Both the position numbers and the translations under genes were made by a program. Below the pieces are notes generated by a model. The model did no database searches, was not told where the DNA came from, and saw only the letters and a program-made list of their open reading frames with translations. 37,010 nt of DNA, from NCBI GenBank assembly GCA_017515595.1, contig JAFWFL010000058.1, positions 1 through 37,010 on the forward strand, read 5' to 3'. This document shows, one piece after another, positions 19,590-28,379 of the stretch; positions within the stretch are counted from its first letter, which is position 1; the number at the start of each line of letters is the position of its first letter. This DNA comes from Coriobacteriales bacterium (lineage in GTDB: Bacteria > Actinomycetota > Coriobacteriia > Coriobacteriales > UMGS124).

Positions 19590-19943
19590 ATGAAGCGAGA
19601 ATTTACCCAAGAGGAACAATTTGAACGTGCAAAGCAGCGTATGCATGAAGCTGATGAATGGATGAATAATAATTGGGATGCATTTTGCTTTATTATCCAT
19701 CTTGCAAGTTTAGACTACAGAAGTAACCGCCCTATGTGCATGACGCGATACTTTGAGCAAGCACGCGCAAAAACTTTTACATCCCAAGACGGATCAAATA
19801 CAAAGTTTAATAACAATCTTAGGGCAGCATTAGCGCGTAAGCTGTTAGAGGCTTGTCCGATGTTCCGAGGTAAGCTCAAACTTAGAAAGTCAATATGTGA
19901 CTCGGTATATGATGCTAATGCAGGAGGCGTTCTAAATGGCTAG
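19590..19943 (+). CDS. Small element protein, unknown function
   Basis: 117 residues from ATG at 19590, directly after the excisionase-like gene and overlapping the VirE gene by eight bases. It is helical and basic towards the C-terminus (NNNLRAALARKLLEACPMFRGKLKLRKS). The middle part (SNRPMCMTRYFEQARAKTF) looks like a small winged-helix or replication accessory domain, but no family was recognised. The tight packing suggests a role with the helicase. Confidence 0.65.
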   Translation: MKREFTQEEQFERAKQRMHEADEWMNNNWDAFCFIIHLASLDYRSNRPMCMTRYFEQARAKTFTSQDGSNTKFNNNLRAALARKLLEACPMFRGKLKLRKSICDSVYDANAGGVLNG

Positions 19944-21257
19944 GGCAACTGTTGAGAATTGTTACAAATGGATACAGTCCGGTCATTACGGTATCTGTGA
20001 CGCTGTTAAACTTAACGACATAGACGGGCGTATTTATGTTACCGGTGGACTACTTGAATGGGAGCGCAATGGCACAAAGCAAGAAATACGCACATGGAAC
20101 GGAGAAGACCAGGCGAATTTTTACCGCCGTATTGAGCGTGAACTAATCGCCAACAAGTCAAACATAAACAGCGTACCACGCGATAGTGCAAACGATGCTC
20201 TTATGATTGTTGCAGGCGAACACAAGTTTAATCCTGTTGTTGACATGCTTGACAAACTACCTAGGTGGGACGGTCAAACCGCGCCATGTGATCCGTTTAC
20301 GCTCTTTCTTGGTGTAGAACCAACAGATTATAACAAACAAGTCGTATCAAATTTTATGCTTGGTGCTGTTCAAAGAGCATATGAACCAGGATGCAAGTAC
20401 GACTACATGATTATTCTAAGAGGTGCGCCGGGTATTGGTAAAGTACGTTTGTGCAACGGCTTGCAATGAATGACGAACTGTATACAGATTCTATAGTTGA
20501 CCTCACGGATGCGAAAGCATCAGAAGAAAGGGCATCAGGTAAATGGTTGGTTGAAATTGGCGAATTGTCTGCGTTATCAGGTAGCAAAAGCGTTGAAGCC
20601 ATCAAAGAAGCAATCACTCGCAGAAGTTGGGATGTGCGTTTACCCTATGACCGGCACACAACAAAAATATTACGCTCTTATGTACTCATTGGCACATCAA
20701 ACAGTGCTGGTATTCCAAACGACCACACGGGTGGCATAGCGCGACGCATGCTCCCTATAAAGTGCGGTGAGGTTGAGTGTTTCTCAGTGAGTGAATGGGA
20801 CGAGCAGGGAATAGACGAGATAATACAACAGGCATGGGCTGGTGTTATCTATTTCTATAAGGAATGTAAGCGAAAAGGCATACAGATTAAACCTACGTTA
20901 CCAGACTACTTATTGAATGACGCACAAATAGCGCGTGATGCAGCAACTATAGAAGACACAGAAGCACCGCTAATTCTAGAGTTCCTGGACAGGGCAAGAC
21001 ATGAGCACGGTGCTACTGGTTGCCCGCGTGTTTGTGTTCGCATGATAGCAGAGAACGCACTGGATATGTCGCCCGAGGAGTTCAGGCGAGGTTCTAAAGT
21101 AACTAACAAAATAACCGATATTCTGAACAATAAGGCTAAAGGTTGGGAATATGCAGGTAAGCAACGTGTCACATATAATAATAAGCAGTACGGCGTATGC
21201 AATACATGGGAGTATACAGCTTCACATGCGCCAAACATAAGCAACAAAGCAACATAA
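19936..21257 (+). CDS. VirE-family replication helicase/ATPase, frameshifted
   Basis: VirE-domain proteins are phage and satellite helicases, often fused to primases. The family signature runs WDGQ..., PGCKYDYMIILRGAPGIGK, then EIGELSALSGSKSVEAIKEAITRRSWDVRLPY, then VLIGTSN...TGGIARRMLPIKCG. The frame breaks in the Walker A motif: GGTAAAGTACG reads GKV, but one more A gives GKSTFVQRLAMND and joins the second frame at about 20443. With it the protein is 440 residues long. No primase domain precedes it. AGGAGG lies eight bases before the ATG. As written it would be cut at 177 residues, so it is either an error or a disabled replication gene. Confidence 0.85.
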
Positions 21258-21455
21258 AGCAACATAGATAATACCTGATAAACCGCAATGTTTTATACAA
21301 ATGTTGCTTTGTTGCTTTATATTCTCTATAAAAAAGTATATTAAATAGTATATATAGGGAAAATGAAGCAACAAAGCAACAAAATGAATATACACTATGC
21401 TTTACCTGGTATTATGTTGTTTCTTCTCTGTTGCTTTGTTGTTTATAAAGCAACA
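21240..21455. repeat. Iteron-like array and AT-rich segment: candidate replication origin
   Basis: The word AGCAACAAAGCAAC occurs at 21240-21253 (+), 21303-21316 (-), 21367-21380 (+) and, with one change, at 21430-21443 (-). Orientations alternate and the spacing is 63, 64 and 63 bases. Additional AAAGCAAC words flank them. Between the second and third lies an A/T-only-like stretch (about 21330-21355). It follows the helicase gene directly. Iterons plus an unwinding element beside a replication gene are the features of an origin. Confidence 0.65.
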
Positions 21456-21493
21456 ATGTATTACCCGTGATTTATATACACTATGGAGTTCCA

Positions 21494-21736
21494 ATGAAAC
21501 CTAACGCAGAAATAGATATAAGAAGACTCAGGCGTGAATTACACGAACATGAAGATAAAGCAAATTTATATAACTCAATAATTGAAGCTGTTCACGAATC
21601 GCAAATGCTAACGGCCACAATGGAGGCACATTTACCTATACACATTGAGAAATACGAAATGCACACCAGAGAAGCCGCCCGCATACGCGCGGAGCTAGAA
21701 GAAGCAGAGGAATCATACTTTATGATCAGCGCATAA
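21494..21736 (+). CDS. Small coiled-coil protein of the element
   Basis: 80 residues from ATG at 21494, with GGAG five bases upstream. It is highly charged and almost entirely helical (RRLRRELHEHEDKANLYNSIIEAV, ARIRAELEEAEESY), so probably a coiled-coil dimer. No known family was recognised. It lies just beyond the iteron region. An upstream in-frame start at 21467 lacks a ribosome site. Confidence 0.6.
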   Translation: MKPNAEIDIRRLRRELHEHEDKANLYNSIIEAVHESQMLTATMEAHLPIHIEKYEMHTREAARIRAELEEAEESYFMISA

Positions 21737-21826
21737 TATGGATGCATCATATTAAGCGGCTTTATGTTTTAACCGGCTTGTTTTGTCCATAAATTGACAT
21801 TCTTGTTTGTCAGCTAATAGTCGAGC

Positions 21827-21865
21827 ATAGAGCACGTCCCAGTATACATAAGGAACGTGCTCTAT
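21827..21865. terminator. Two-way terminator between convergent element genes
   Basis: An 11-bp stem (ATAGAGCACGT, 21827-21837, with ACGTGCTCTAT, 21855-21865) lies between the coiled-coil gene and the opposing zinc-ribbon gene. Confidence 0.7.
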
Positions 21866-21881
21866 ATTATAGAGTAATAGA

Positions 21882-22526
21882 CTACTCAATCTGATAATCA
21901 ATAATATAATATCGGTCATCAGTGCGGCTTATATCAATAACGACCGTAAAATAGGTTCGGATTGTTGCACCAAAACGATTCTGCGAATCTACATAGCTTT
22001 TAACTGTAAACCGTGTGTAATTATCATGAATTGGACTGTCCCCATTATTTTCAATCGTTGCTTGAGGCATTGGTGCAAATTTTGCTGAGCTTGGTGATAC
22101 AAGATGGTCTTCTATAAAGGATTCTGCAATCGCATACGCTTTAGCATCACTAGTATAAGTGCCGCCCCCAATTGAACAGTATCCAATAAATAACAATATT
22201 ATTAATGCAATAATAATACCACATCCAATACTACATCCAGAAGCAGCATTATCTTTTGTAGTACCGATTGATATTGTATTCGAAGCTGATTGATTATCGA
22301 TATTTAGGTTATCAGATTCATTTATCTTATCAGTAGTCTCAGTCAAACGATTGTTCTTAATATTGTATAAGCTGTCTAAACCTGCCGTTAGTTCATCCTG
22401 CTTATACTCAGTTTTATGATGATCATCTGAAACTGTATCATCTGTTAAGTAACTGCCACAACTTGGGCATTTGATTGCATATTCCGAAACGCTCCTATTA
22501 CAATTTGGACAAATCTTATAGTTCAT
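21882..22526 (-). CDS. Zinc-ribbon membrane protein (element cargo)
   Basis: 214 residues. It starts with a zinc ribbon (C6, C9, C20, C23: CPNCN...CPSCG), then a polar linker rich in Asp, Asn and Thr, and one membrane helix (about 99-119, CGIIIALIILLFIGYC). The C-terminal domain, likely outside the cell, contains AKAYAIAESFIEDHLVSPSSAKFAPM and a beta-rich end. AAGGG precedes the ATG. It is the only element gene on the minus strand, which is typical of separately expressed cargo such as defence or host-benefit genes. That role is inference. Confidence 0.78.
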   Translation of the reverse strand: MNYKICPNCNRSVSEYAIKCPSCGSYLTDDTVSDDHHKTEYKQDELTAGLDSLYNIKNNRLTETTDKINESDNLNIDNQSASNTISIGTTKDNAASGCSIGCGIIIALIILLFIGYCSIGGGTYTSDAKAYAIAESFIEDHLVSPSSAKFAPMPQATIENNGDSPIHDNYTRFTVKSYVDSQNRFGATIRTYFTVVIDISRTDDRYYIIDYQIE

Positions 22527-23796
22527 AATTCACCCTTCAGAATAATGCTTGTTTCAATTTGAACAGACTCTGTTCTTAGCAAGTCATTTTACCATAATGG
22601 ATTTTACAGCTTCAGGATATATAACAATATTAATATCTCTATGATAGGACTCTAACATGCTTCACAGAAAAAATCCTCACACTAAAACGGTTAACACGTA
22701 TACCATGGTATTACTGGAAATATGTCAAGCACAGCTCGATACAATCAAGAATATATGTGTATGTAGATGTTGTTAACCGAAAATTCAGTCACTAACTATT
22801 GCCTCATATGTATAAGATAGAAGTAAATATTATCAAACAACAGGAATTATTCTCATAATTATTCAATAATTTGAATAATCTCTCAATATTATGCAATATT
22901 ACGAAATTGAAATTTGATTTTCGCAGAAATCTAGCTGCCCGCGCCGGTCCCTATGGGGTTGTTTCTGTTTTTAAAGGTGGGGGATGGTTTGCGCAGGTCA
23001 TGGCATGTGTTAGTATAGAACATGTGCTCTTACCTGCAGGAATACAAGCGAACACACGAGGTATACGCCCGGCCTCATGGATGACCGGCAGGCCAGGGAG
23101 CAACCAGGGCCAGACGACAGAGCACAGGCACAATGTAAGGACGTAAAATATGCTAACAATAAGTAAGAGTTTTAATGCTAACATTGTGTAAGCTAAGCAG
23201 ACATAAACACATACAGAACGCGGCAAATCTTGCGAGTATAACCCGGCCTCATGGATCACAGTGTACAGCCGATTACAAGCGAGAGATCACTTTGTATTGC
23301 ATTGTGGTTTGTACGTTCTTGTGTGCCCTTGTAGATGGCATGATATAGACAATAAGTAATAGTGCCTATGCATGCTCAAGAAAGAATACATGGCTTTACA
23401 ATAGCATATCAATGCATACTTCTAAACAAGCATAAGCGATGTGTTGCAGCCTATAAAATTGAGTAATACTAGTTGCTCATATACTCCGTAGAATCGCCCA
23501 CAATCCAACTTAGAGCATCGTATACAGTATGAAATGCAACAACCTGTTATGTGTTCACGCAGGAGTTATAGAGTAGCTGAGGGATAAAATACCGCTAACA
23601 GACAACACACAACAAACCTCTTAGTCTCACAAAGCTGGTACGTGTAACTACTTTAACAGCCGTAAAGTGTGACGTGAACAAAGGTAATACCGTAGAAGAA
23701 ATGAGTTCAGAAATCAAACGCTCAACTGGGGTTTTGATAGTTGTGTTAAAAATCCGTCACACGTTTAGTCACACTTGTGTGACATAACAAAAAAAT
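22527..23796. other. 1.3 kb of element DNA without a credible gene
   Basis: No ORF here has both a ribosome site and family-like sequence. Visible structure: an AT-rich zone (22790-22900); an imperfect direct repeat ending in CCCGGCCTCATGGAT (23068-23082 and 23240-23254), each preceded by a CGAG-TATA word; and, towards the right end, GTGTGACG-type words (23667-23674, 23755-23762, 23767-23774, 23776-23783) that match those beside int. It may hold an RNA gene, a packaging or transfer site, or integrase arm sites. Confidence 0.45.
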
Positions 23797-23818
23797 AGGG
23801 AGCCTTTGCAGGCTCCCT
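23797..23818 (-). terminator. Present terminator of the tRNA-His/tRNA-Lys unit
   Basis: The stem AGGGAGCC (23797-23804) with GGCTCCCT (23811-23818) runs into a T-run on the minus strand. It was brought in by the element, replacing the old terminator at 16632. Confidence 0.8.
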
Positions 23819-23830
23819 AACAGGTGTTTC

Positions 23831-23877
23831 AATGGTGCGCCGTCAGGGATTCGAACCCTGGACCTTGGGATTAAGAG
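23831..23877 (-). repeat. attR within tRNA-Lys
   Basis: This is the second copy of the perfect 47-bp repeat, lying inside the intact tRNA-Lys. The element restored the 3' half of the gene on integration. Confidence 0.92.
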
Positions 23878-23909
23878 TCCCCTGCTCTGGCCAGCTGAGC
23901 TAACAGCGC
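23833..23909 (-). tRNA. tRNA-Lys (anticodon CTT)
   Basis: The cloverleaf folds by eye: acceptor GCGCTGT/ACGGCGC, D arm GCTC/GAGC, anticodon loop CTCTTAA, and T arm CAGGG-TTCGAAT-CCCTG. CCA is encoded at 23833-23835. The anticodon stem has one G-A mismatch at its base. The gene is the insertion target of the element and lies three bases downstream of tRNA-His. Confidence 0.95.
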
Positions 23910-23912
23910 ACA

Positions 23913-23990
23913 TGGGGTGGGTGAAGGGATTCGAACCCTCGACCCCCAGAGCCACAATCTGGTGCGCTAGCCAACTGCGCCACACCCACC
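23913..23990 (-). tRNA. tRNA-His (anticodon GTG)
   Basis: Acceptor GTGGGTG/CACCCAC with the extra G at -1 (23990) opposite discriminator C is the identity mark of tRNA-His. The anticodon loop is TTGTGGC with stem CCAGA/TCTGG. CCA is encoded. It is transcribed ahead of tRNA-Lys. Confidence 0.95.
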
Positions 23991-24091
23991 ATGCAAATGG
24001 TTATAATGACACAACAATTCGCTGATTGCAAGCTCTATCTCAAGTACAAAGAAACTCCAAAAGTGTAAACAGAGATGTAATGGTAAGACGG

Positions 24092-24158
24092 GGAATTTGG
24101 GAACAGGGGGATAGTTCTGTTTGTGATTTAGGAACCGTCCCCCGTTCTCGCAAATTCT
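24092..24158. repeat. Imperfect inverted repeat, REP-like
   Basis: GAATTTGGGAACAGGGGGA (24093-24111) pairs imperfectly with 24138-24157. It lies in the 276-base gap between tRNA-His and the htrA terminator. No gene was seen there. Confidence 0.5.
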
Positions 24159-24194
24159 TCTGTTCCTTTTGTCACTCCCCTACCCAACAAAAAA

Positions 24195-24224
24195 GGAAGG
24201 CTGTAGTCTTTGCTACAGCCTTCC
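24195..24224 (-). terminator. Terminator of the HtrA-like gene
   Basis: The 12-bp stem GGAAGGCTGTAG/CTACAGCCTTCC has a 6-base loop and a T-run on the minus strand. Confidence 0.9.
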
Positions 24225-24266
24225 TGCTACTTCTTAATAATCAAGAAGTTATCTCTCAAACAACTC

Positions 24267-25889
24267 TTAGAGTCCGAGGGCCTTACCGAGTTCCTCGAGG
24301 AATTGGCTGAAGTCGCCGTTCCCACTGTTTTGATTACCATAGTTGTCGCCATAACCATAGCCATAGGTACCCTCACCGGGGTTTACATAGCCGTAGCCAT
24401 AGTATCCGGGGTTGCCGTATCCGTTGCCATAACCCGGATATCCGTAACCATAACCATAACCGGGATTACCATAGCCGTAGCCGTATCCGTTGCCATAGCC
24501 GTTACCATACCCATTGCCGTATCCGGGGTAACCGCCATAAGGGCTGTAACCCTGGCCGCCGCCGTTGCCGTAACCATAGTAATCGCCAAGGCCAAGTGCG
24601 TTGATGATGTCATCAATAGTTATGGTATCGCCATATTGCTGCTCATCTTCTCCGCCACGCGGCTCCTGCTGACGCTTGTCGGGCTTCTCGGTATCTTTTT
24701 GCTTATTCTCAATGTCGGTATTGGCCTCGTCCTCAAGACTTGCGGTATCTACGTCCAAGTCACTGCCGAGGGTTACATCGAGGTCCATTTCTTCACCGTC
24801 ACGGAAAATGGTAACCGTTACGGTATCGCCAATAGCGTGCTGACGAATACCCAGGATAAATGAGCTTGGCGAGGTTACGTCTGTGCCGTCAATGGCAATA
24901 ACAATGTCTCCGGGCTTAATACCGGCTGCCTCGGCGCCGCCGCCCTCAACTACCTCCCAAACATAAGCTCCATACAGAAGCGAGTCATCATTGATCTTAT
25001 AGTATCCGCTGTAATAAGCGTACTCAATGGTGGTGGTAACGGTGCCAATGAGCGGGTGGGCTACTGTGCCGGTTTCTTCAATCTGATTGACAATGTTCAT
25101 TACATAATCAACGGGGATCGCGTATGACATACCGGCAAAGTCGCCGTCGGTTGTCGCGTTGAGTGTGGTAATACCAATAAGCTCACCGTATTGGTTGACC
25201 ATTGCTCCGCCAGAAGAACCGCTGTTAATCATGGCGTCAGACTGAATAAGTCCTACATAATACAGAGAGACGTCAGAGGTGTCGAGGTTTGTTGCATAGG
25301 TACGGTTAAGACCAGAAACAATACCCTGCGATACCGACTCGCTCTCGCCCTTGGGCGTACCAATGGTCATAACCCACTGGCCAACCCTCAGGTCAGACGA
25401 GGAACCAATAGCCATTGGCACAAGAGTGTCCTCGCCCGGGTCTATTTGCAGAAGCGCGATGTCGCTACTGGGATCGCTGCCAATAATGGTTGCTTCATAG
25501 GTCGCCTTGCCCAAGTTGACCTGGATCATGGTTGAACCGTCTACCACGTGGTAGTTGGTAATGATCTTACCGTCAGAATCAATAACAACGCAGCTGCCCT
25601 GTGAGATGCCCGAGCTTGTTGCGGTCTCGATCTTGCAATATACGCTGCCAACGCTGGGCAGGCACTTGGAGGCGATTGTCTCGGACAAAGAAAGGTTGGC
25701 ATCTACCTGTGATACAGTAGCTTCGCTTGCAATTGCGTTCTCAGCAGTTGAAGGTAATGCCGAGACACCCGCGAACAGCCCGGCTGCAAGCGCACCGGCT
25801 GCAATGAGGCCGGCCAAGCCAAACTTGACACGCGACCTTGGGCTTGCTACCGATGAGCCCTCGATGTGTTTCATAGTATAGTTCTTCAT
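24267..25889 (-). CDS. HtrA/DegP-type serine protease with Gly/Tyr/Asn-rich tail
   Basis: A membrane-anchored quality-control protease. Residues 1-21 are cytoplasmic and ~22-44 form the membrane anchor. The trypsin-like domain has the triad H114 (TNYHVVDG), D143 (SSDIALL) and S226 (SGSSGGAM). A PDZ domain follows (about 325-395, AAGIKPGDIVIAIDGTDV). The last ~100 residues are a tract of repeated YGNG/YGYG/PGY units, ending in a short amphipathic helix (FSQFLEELGKALGL). Start ATG at 25889 is chosen because GGGGAG lies eight bases upstream. The gene has its own terminator and a palindrome (CGCAATTGCG, 25927-25936) in the upstream region. Confidence 0.93.
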   Translation of the reverse strand: MKNYTMKHIEGSSVASPRSRVKFGLAGLIAAGALAAGLFAGVSALPSTAENAIASEATVSQVDANLSLSETIASKCLPSVGSVYCKIETATSSGISQGSCVVIDSDGKIITNYHVVDGSTMIQVNLGKATYEATIIGSDPSSDIALLQIDPGEDTLVPMAIGSSSDLRVGQWVMTIGTPKGESESVSQGIVSGLNRTYATNLDTSDVSLYYVGLIQSDAMINSGSSGGAMVNQYGELIGITTLNATTDGDFAGMSYAIPVDYVMNIVNQIEETGTVAHPLIGTVTTTIEYAYYSGYYKINDDSLLYGAYVWEVVEGGGAEAAGIKPGDIVIAIDGTDVTSPSSFILGIRQHAIGDTVTVTIFRDGEEMDLDVTLGSDLDVDTASLEDEANTDIENKQKDTEKPDKRQQEPRGGEDEQQYGDTITIDDIINALGLGDYYGYGNGGGQGYSPYGGYPGYGNGYGNGYGNGYGYGYGNPGYGYGYGYPGYGNGYGNPGYYGYGYVNPGEGTYGYGYGDNYGNQNSGNGDFSQFLEELGKALGL

Positions 25890-26090
25890 GTTACATCTCC
25901 CCTTTGAGAGTACTTTGCGCACACTGCGCAATTGCGAACGGCTATGGTTTACCCCATTTATAAATTTATGTACATATGTATTTCACTACTTCATATTTCA
26001 ACAGGCATTCTGTTCTCAAACGCCATATTGCTGAGTGCTCTTTCAGATAAGTGAGCTTCTCTTAGGGTTTTTGCGCGCGCTGCTGTTGTT

Positions 26091-28103
26091 TTAATCGCTC
26101 AGCTCGTACTCAAGTGCGCTCACGCAATCGCGCATTTGACGTGCCATTTCACGCGAAATGAGACCTTCGTCATAAGCTTTGGTAATTTGCTCGCGTTCAT
26201 ACTGCAGGCCAACGCGCTGAACCGCTTCTACGGAGTCTGATTTTACGAGGGCATTCTTCACTTGGGTCTTGTCAGACGTGGGCATAACGGCGGCGCGCTG
26301 GTAGTCATCGCGAACGTGGGTAATTGTTTGCGCAGGGTATTCTTCACCGGGAACCGTGGCATCAAGCTGCTCCAAAACATAGCTTGCGCAGGCACGGCGC
26401 ACTTCTGCGCGGGCTTCTCGGCGTTGTTCGCGGGCTTCTTTTGAAAGACTCAGACTCTCTAAGCCTGCCCGCCTTAAGAAACCAAACCAACCGCTCGCAT
26501 TGCGGATAAACCAGGTTGCACGTCTGTGATGGCGGAGTCTTGAGAGCTTTCGCTCGAGTTCAAGGAGGTATCCGTAGCCTACAATGGGGGTAACGGTTCC
26601 CTCTTTGATTTGATTGTTAACCGAGATCGCTTCCCAGCCAACAGCGCGTTCGCGCAGGCTCAGGTCAGATTCGTCCTCGTAGGCGGTGGTGCGCTGAATA
26701 CGTTCAATGCGCGAATTGTAGCTTGCAATCACACGGCGGACAGCGTGTTTGTCTGTCAGGGACTCGTCATGGCCAAGCTCGTAAATGACGTTTCTTAAAA
26801 CTTGGATACGACCGATGGTATCGTCTGCGAGGGTTCTCGAGACATCCTTTTTTGGCGCAACAAGAGGGACCACAAAGTTCGCGAGCAACAGGGTGACAAG
26901 AATTACTCCGGCGCCCAGGAAGATAATCAGTTCGCGGGAGCTCAGGTAAGCGCCACCTGCTGCGATTGCCGGAATCGAGAGGCAAATGGTTAGCGTAACT
27001 GCGCCTTTAGCACCGGCAAGCGTGATGATGAGCGCATTTCTCAGGTCTTCTTTGGTGAGGGTAAAACGCTTATGATCATCTTTGTCAGAAATCCAGGCAA
27101 AGAAGACGCACCAGATAAAGCGCACCAAAATAAGAACAATAGTAACCATGAGGACATAGAATATGAGCGACTCGTTGGAGTTGACGTCGCTTGCCCATGT
27201 TCTTCTCATAGAAAGCGGCAGAAGTGTTCCCAGGATTACAAAAACTACACCGTTCAGGGCAAATGAGATAACGGTCCAAACGCTGCTGCTCACAATCTTG
27301 AGCTTGGCAACGCTCGGTATCATGGACGGCTCGAGCAATGACTCGACGATCCCTGCTGCTACAACTGCGAGAATGCCGCTCACGCCCACTTCCTCGGCAA
27401 TGAGATAAAAGACAAACGGAGTCAGCAGCTGCAAAAGAACGTGGAAGGTTATGTCCTCAACGCCAAGGCGGCGGACAACATACAAAACGCCAAGCTTAAG
27501 TAAGGCCATGCCAAGACCGAGGCCAATTCCGCCCAGGAAAACCCAGATGAGCGTAGTGGTGGCATCAAAGAGGGAGAAAACTCCCGTTACAATCGCAGCG
27601 GCTGCAAACTGGAACGATACAACACCCGAGGCATCGTTGAGCAGACACTCGCCCTGGAGAAGGTTCTTGACGTCTTTTCTGAAGTTGATGGTTTTAGAAA
27701 GTGTACTCACCGCTACGGCGTCTGTTGGGCCCAGAGCCGCTCCGAGTGCAAACGCAGCAGCCAGCGGGATGGACGGAATAAGCCAATGGGTAAAAAAGCC
27801 AATTACCAGCACAATGAGAATCACAAGACCCAGAGCATAATTAATAATGGGCTTCTTCTGCTTCCAGAGCATCTCTTTGTCTGACTCAATGGAATCCCAG
27901 TACAAAAGCGGCGCAATAAAGAACATCAAAAAGAACTCGGAGTCAATGCCTGAAGTGTTATAGTGGATTTGCGGTAAGAGCACCAAAAGGACACCCAGAA
28001 CAATCTGGATAAGCGAAGCAGGTATTTTGGGAAACATTTGTGATAAGGCCGAGGAAACCAAAACGGCGCCCAGCAGCCAAAACGCAATATAAACAATCCC
28101 CAT
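26091..28103 (-). CDS. CPA1-type Na+/H+ antiporter (NhaP/NhaK-like)
   Basis: An integral membrane exchanger for pH and sodium homeostasis. About twelve hydrophobic segments fill residues 1-420. The CPA1 motifs GAALGPTDAVAVS and ECLLNDASG are present, the latter carrying the ion-binding Asn-Asp pair. The remaining ~250 residues are a charged, helical cytoplasmic tail (ISVNNQIKEGTVTPIVGYGYLLELERKLSR...), as in bacterial NhaP2/YjcE-type proteins. Start ATG at 28103 has AGGA nine bases upstream. It is probably a single transcript. Confidence 0.92.
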   Translation of the reverse strand: MGIVYIAFWLLGAVLVSSALSQMFPKIPASLIQIVLGVLLVLLPQIHYNTSGIDSEFFLMFFIAPLLYWDSIESDKEMLWKQKKPIINYALGLVILIVLVIGFFTHWLIPSIPLAAAFALGAALGPTDAVAVSTLSKTINFRKDVKNLLQGECLLNDASGVVSFQFAAAAIVTGVFSLFDATTTLIWVFLGGIGLGLGMALLKLGVLYVVRRLGVEDITFHVLLQLLTPFVFYLIAEEVGVSGILAVVAAGIVESLLEPSMIPSVAKLKIVSSSVWTVISFALNGVVFVILGTLLPLSMRRTWASDVNSNESLIFYVLMVTIVLILVRFIWCVFFAWISDKDDHKRFTLTKEDLRNALIITLAGAKGAVTLTICLSIPAIAAGGAYLSSRELIIFLGAGVILVTLLLANFVVPLVAPKKDVSRTLADDTIGRIQVLRNVIYELGHDESLTDKHAVRRVIASYNSRIERIQRTTAYEDESDLSLRERAVGWEAISVNNQIKEGTVTPIVGYGYLLELERKLSRLRHHRRATWFIRNASGWFGFLRRAGLESLSLSKEAREQRREARAEVRRACASYVLEQLDATVPGEEYPAQTITHVRDDYQRAAVMPTSDKTQVKNALVKSDSVEAVQRVGLQYEREQITKAYDEGLISREMARQMRDCVSALEYELSD

Positions 28104-28379
28104 CAGGTATGTCCTAACAAAACAACTCTATAAAACGACTCGACTCGCTAATGTAACGTCTTTCTGTACGCGAAACTTCAAATCTTAAACAGAGCAATTT
28201 TATGCCATAGAGCAAAAACATCTATGGATAGATACTGAAGCAATGATAAACACAAAGAAAAGCAGATTATCAAGATGTGAAGACAACCAGAACAGCTTTT
28301 ATGTTTCAAATAACACATCTTTAAGACTCTGATAATCCAATCACAAACAGGCCCATGTCGATTATTGACGAAACCCCGG

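Larger units (their letters stand above)
16671..23877 (+). mobile_element. Integrated element in tRNA-Lys, satellite- or plasmid-like
   Basis: The element is bounded by a perfect 47-bp direct repeat (16671-16717 and 23831-23877) made of the 3' half of tRNA-Lys(CTT), the classic attL/attR of a tyrosine-integrase element. In order it holds an integrase, two unknown small genes, a terminator, an HTH/excisionase-like gene, an unknown gene, a VirE-type helicase, an iteron-like region, a small coiled-coil gene, an opposing zinc-ribbon membrane protein and 1.3 kb without genes. It is visibly AT-richer than the flanks. No capsid, portal, terminase, relaxase or conjugation gene is present. The order int - regulator - replication gene - origin resembles phage-inducible chromosomal islands and small integrative plasmids. 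Confidence 0.88.

Noticed and set aside
22951-23259. 102-residue minus-strand ORF with a hydrophobic stretch
   Set aside because: GTG start without a ribosome site. The repeated IHEAG words only reflect the DNA repeat CCCGGCCTCATGGAT.
24660-24863. Plus-strand ORF with Ile/Val/Ala repeats (24210-24863) as a membrane protein
   Set aside because: It is the complement of the Gly/Tyr-rich htrA tail; hydrophobicity comes from the reversed codons.
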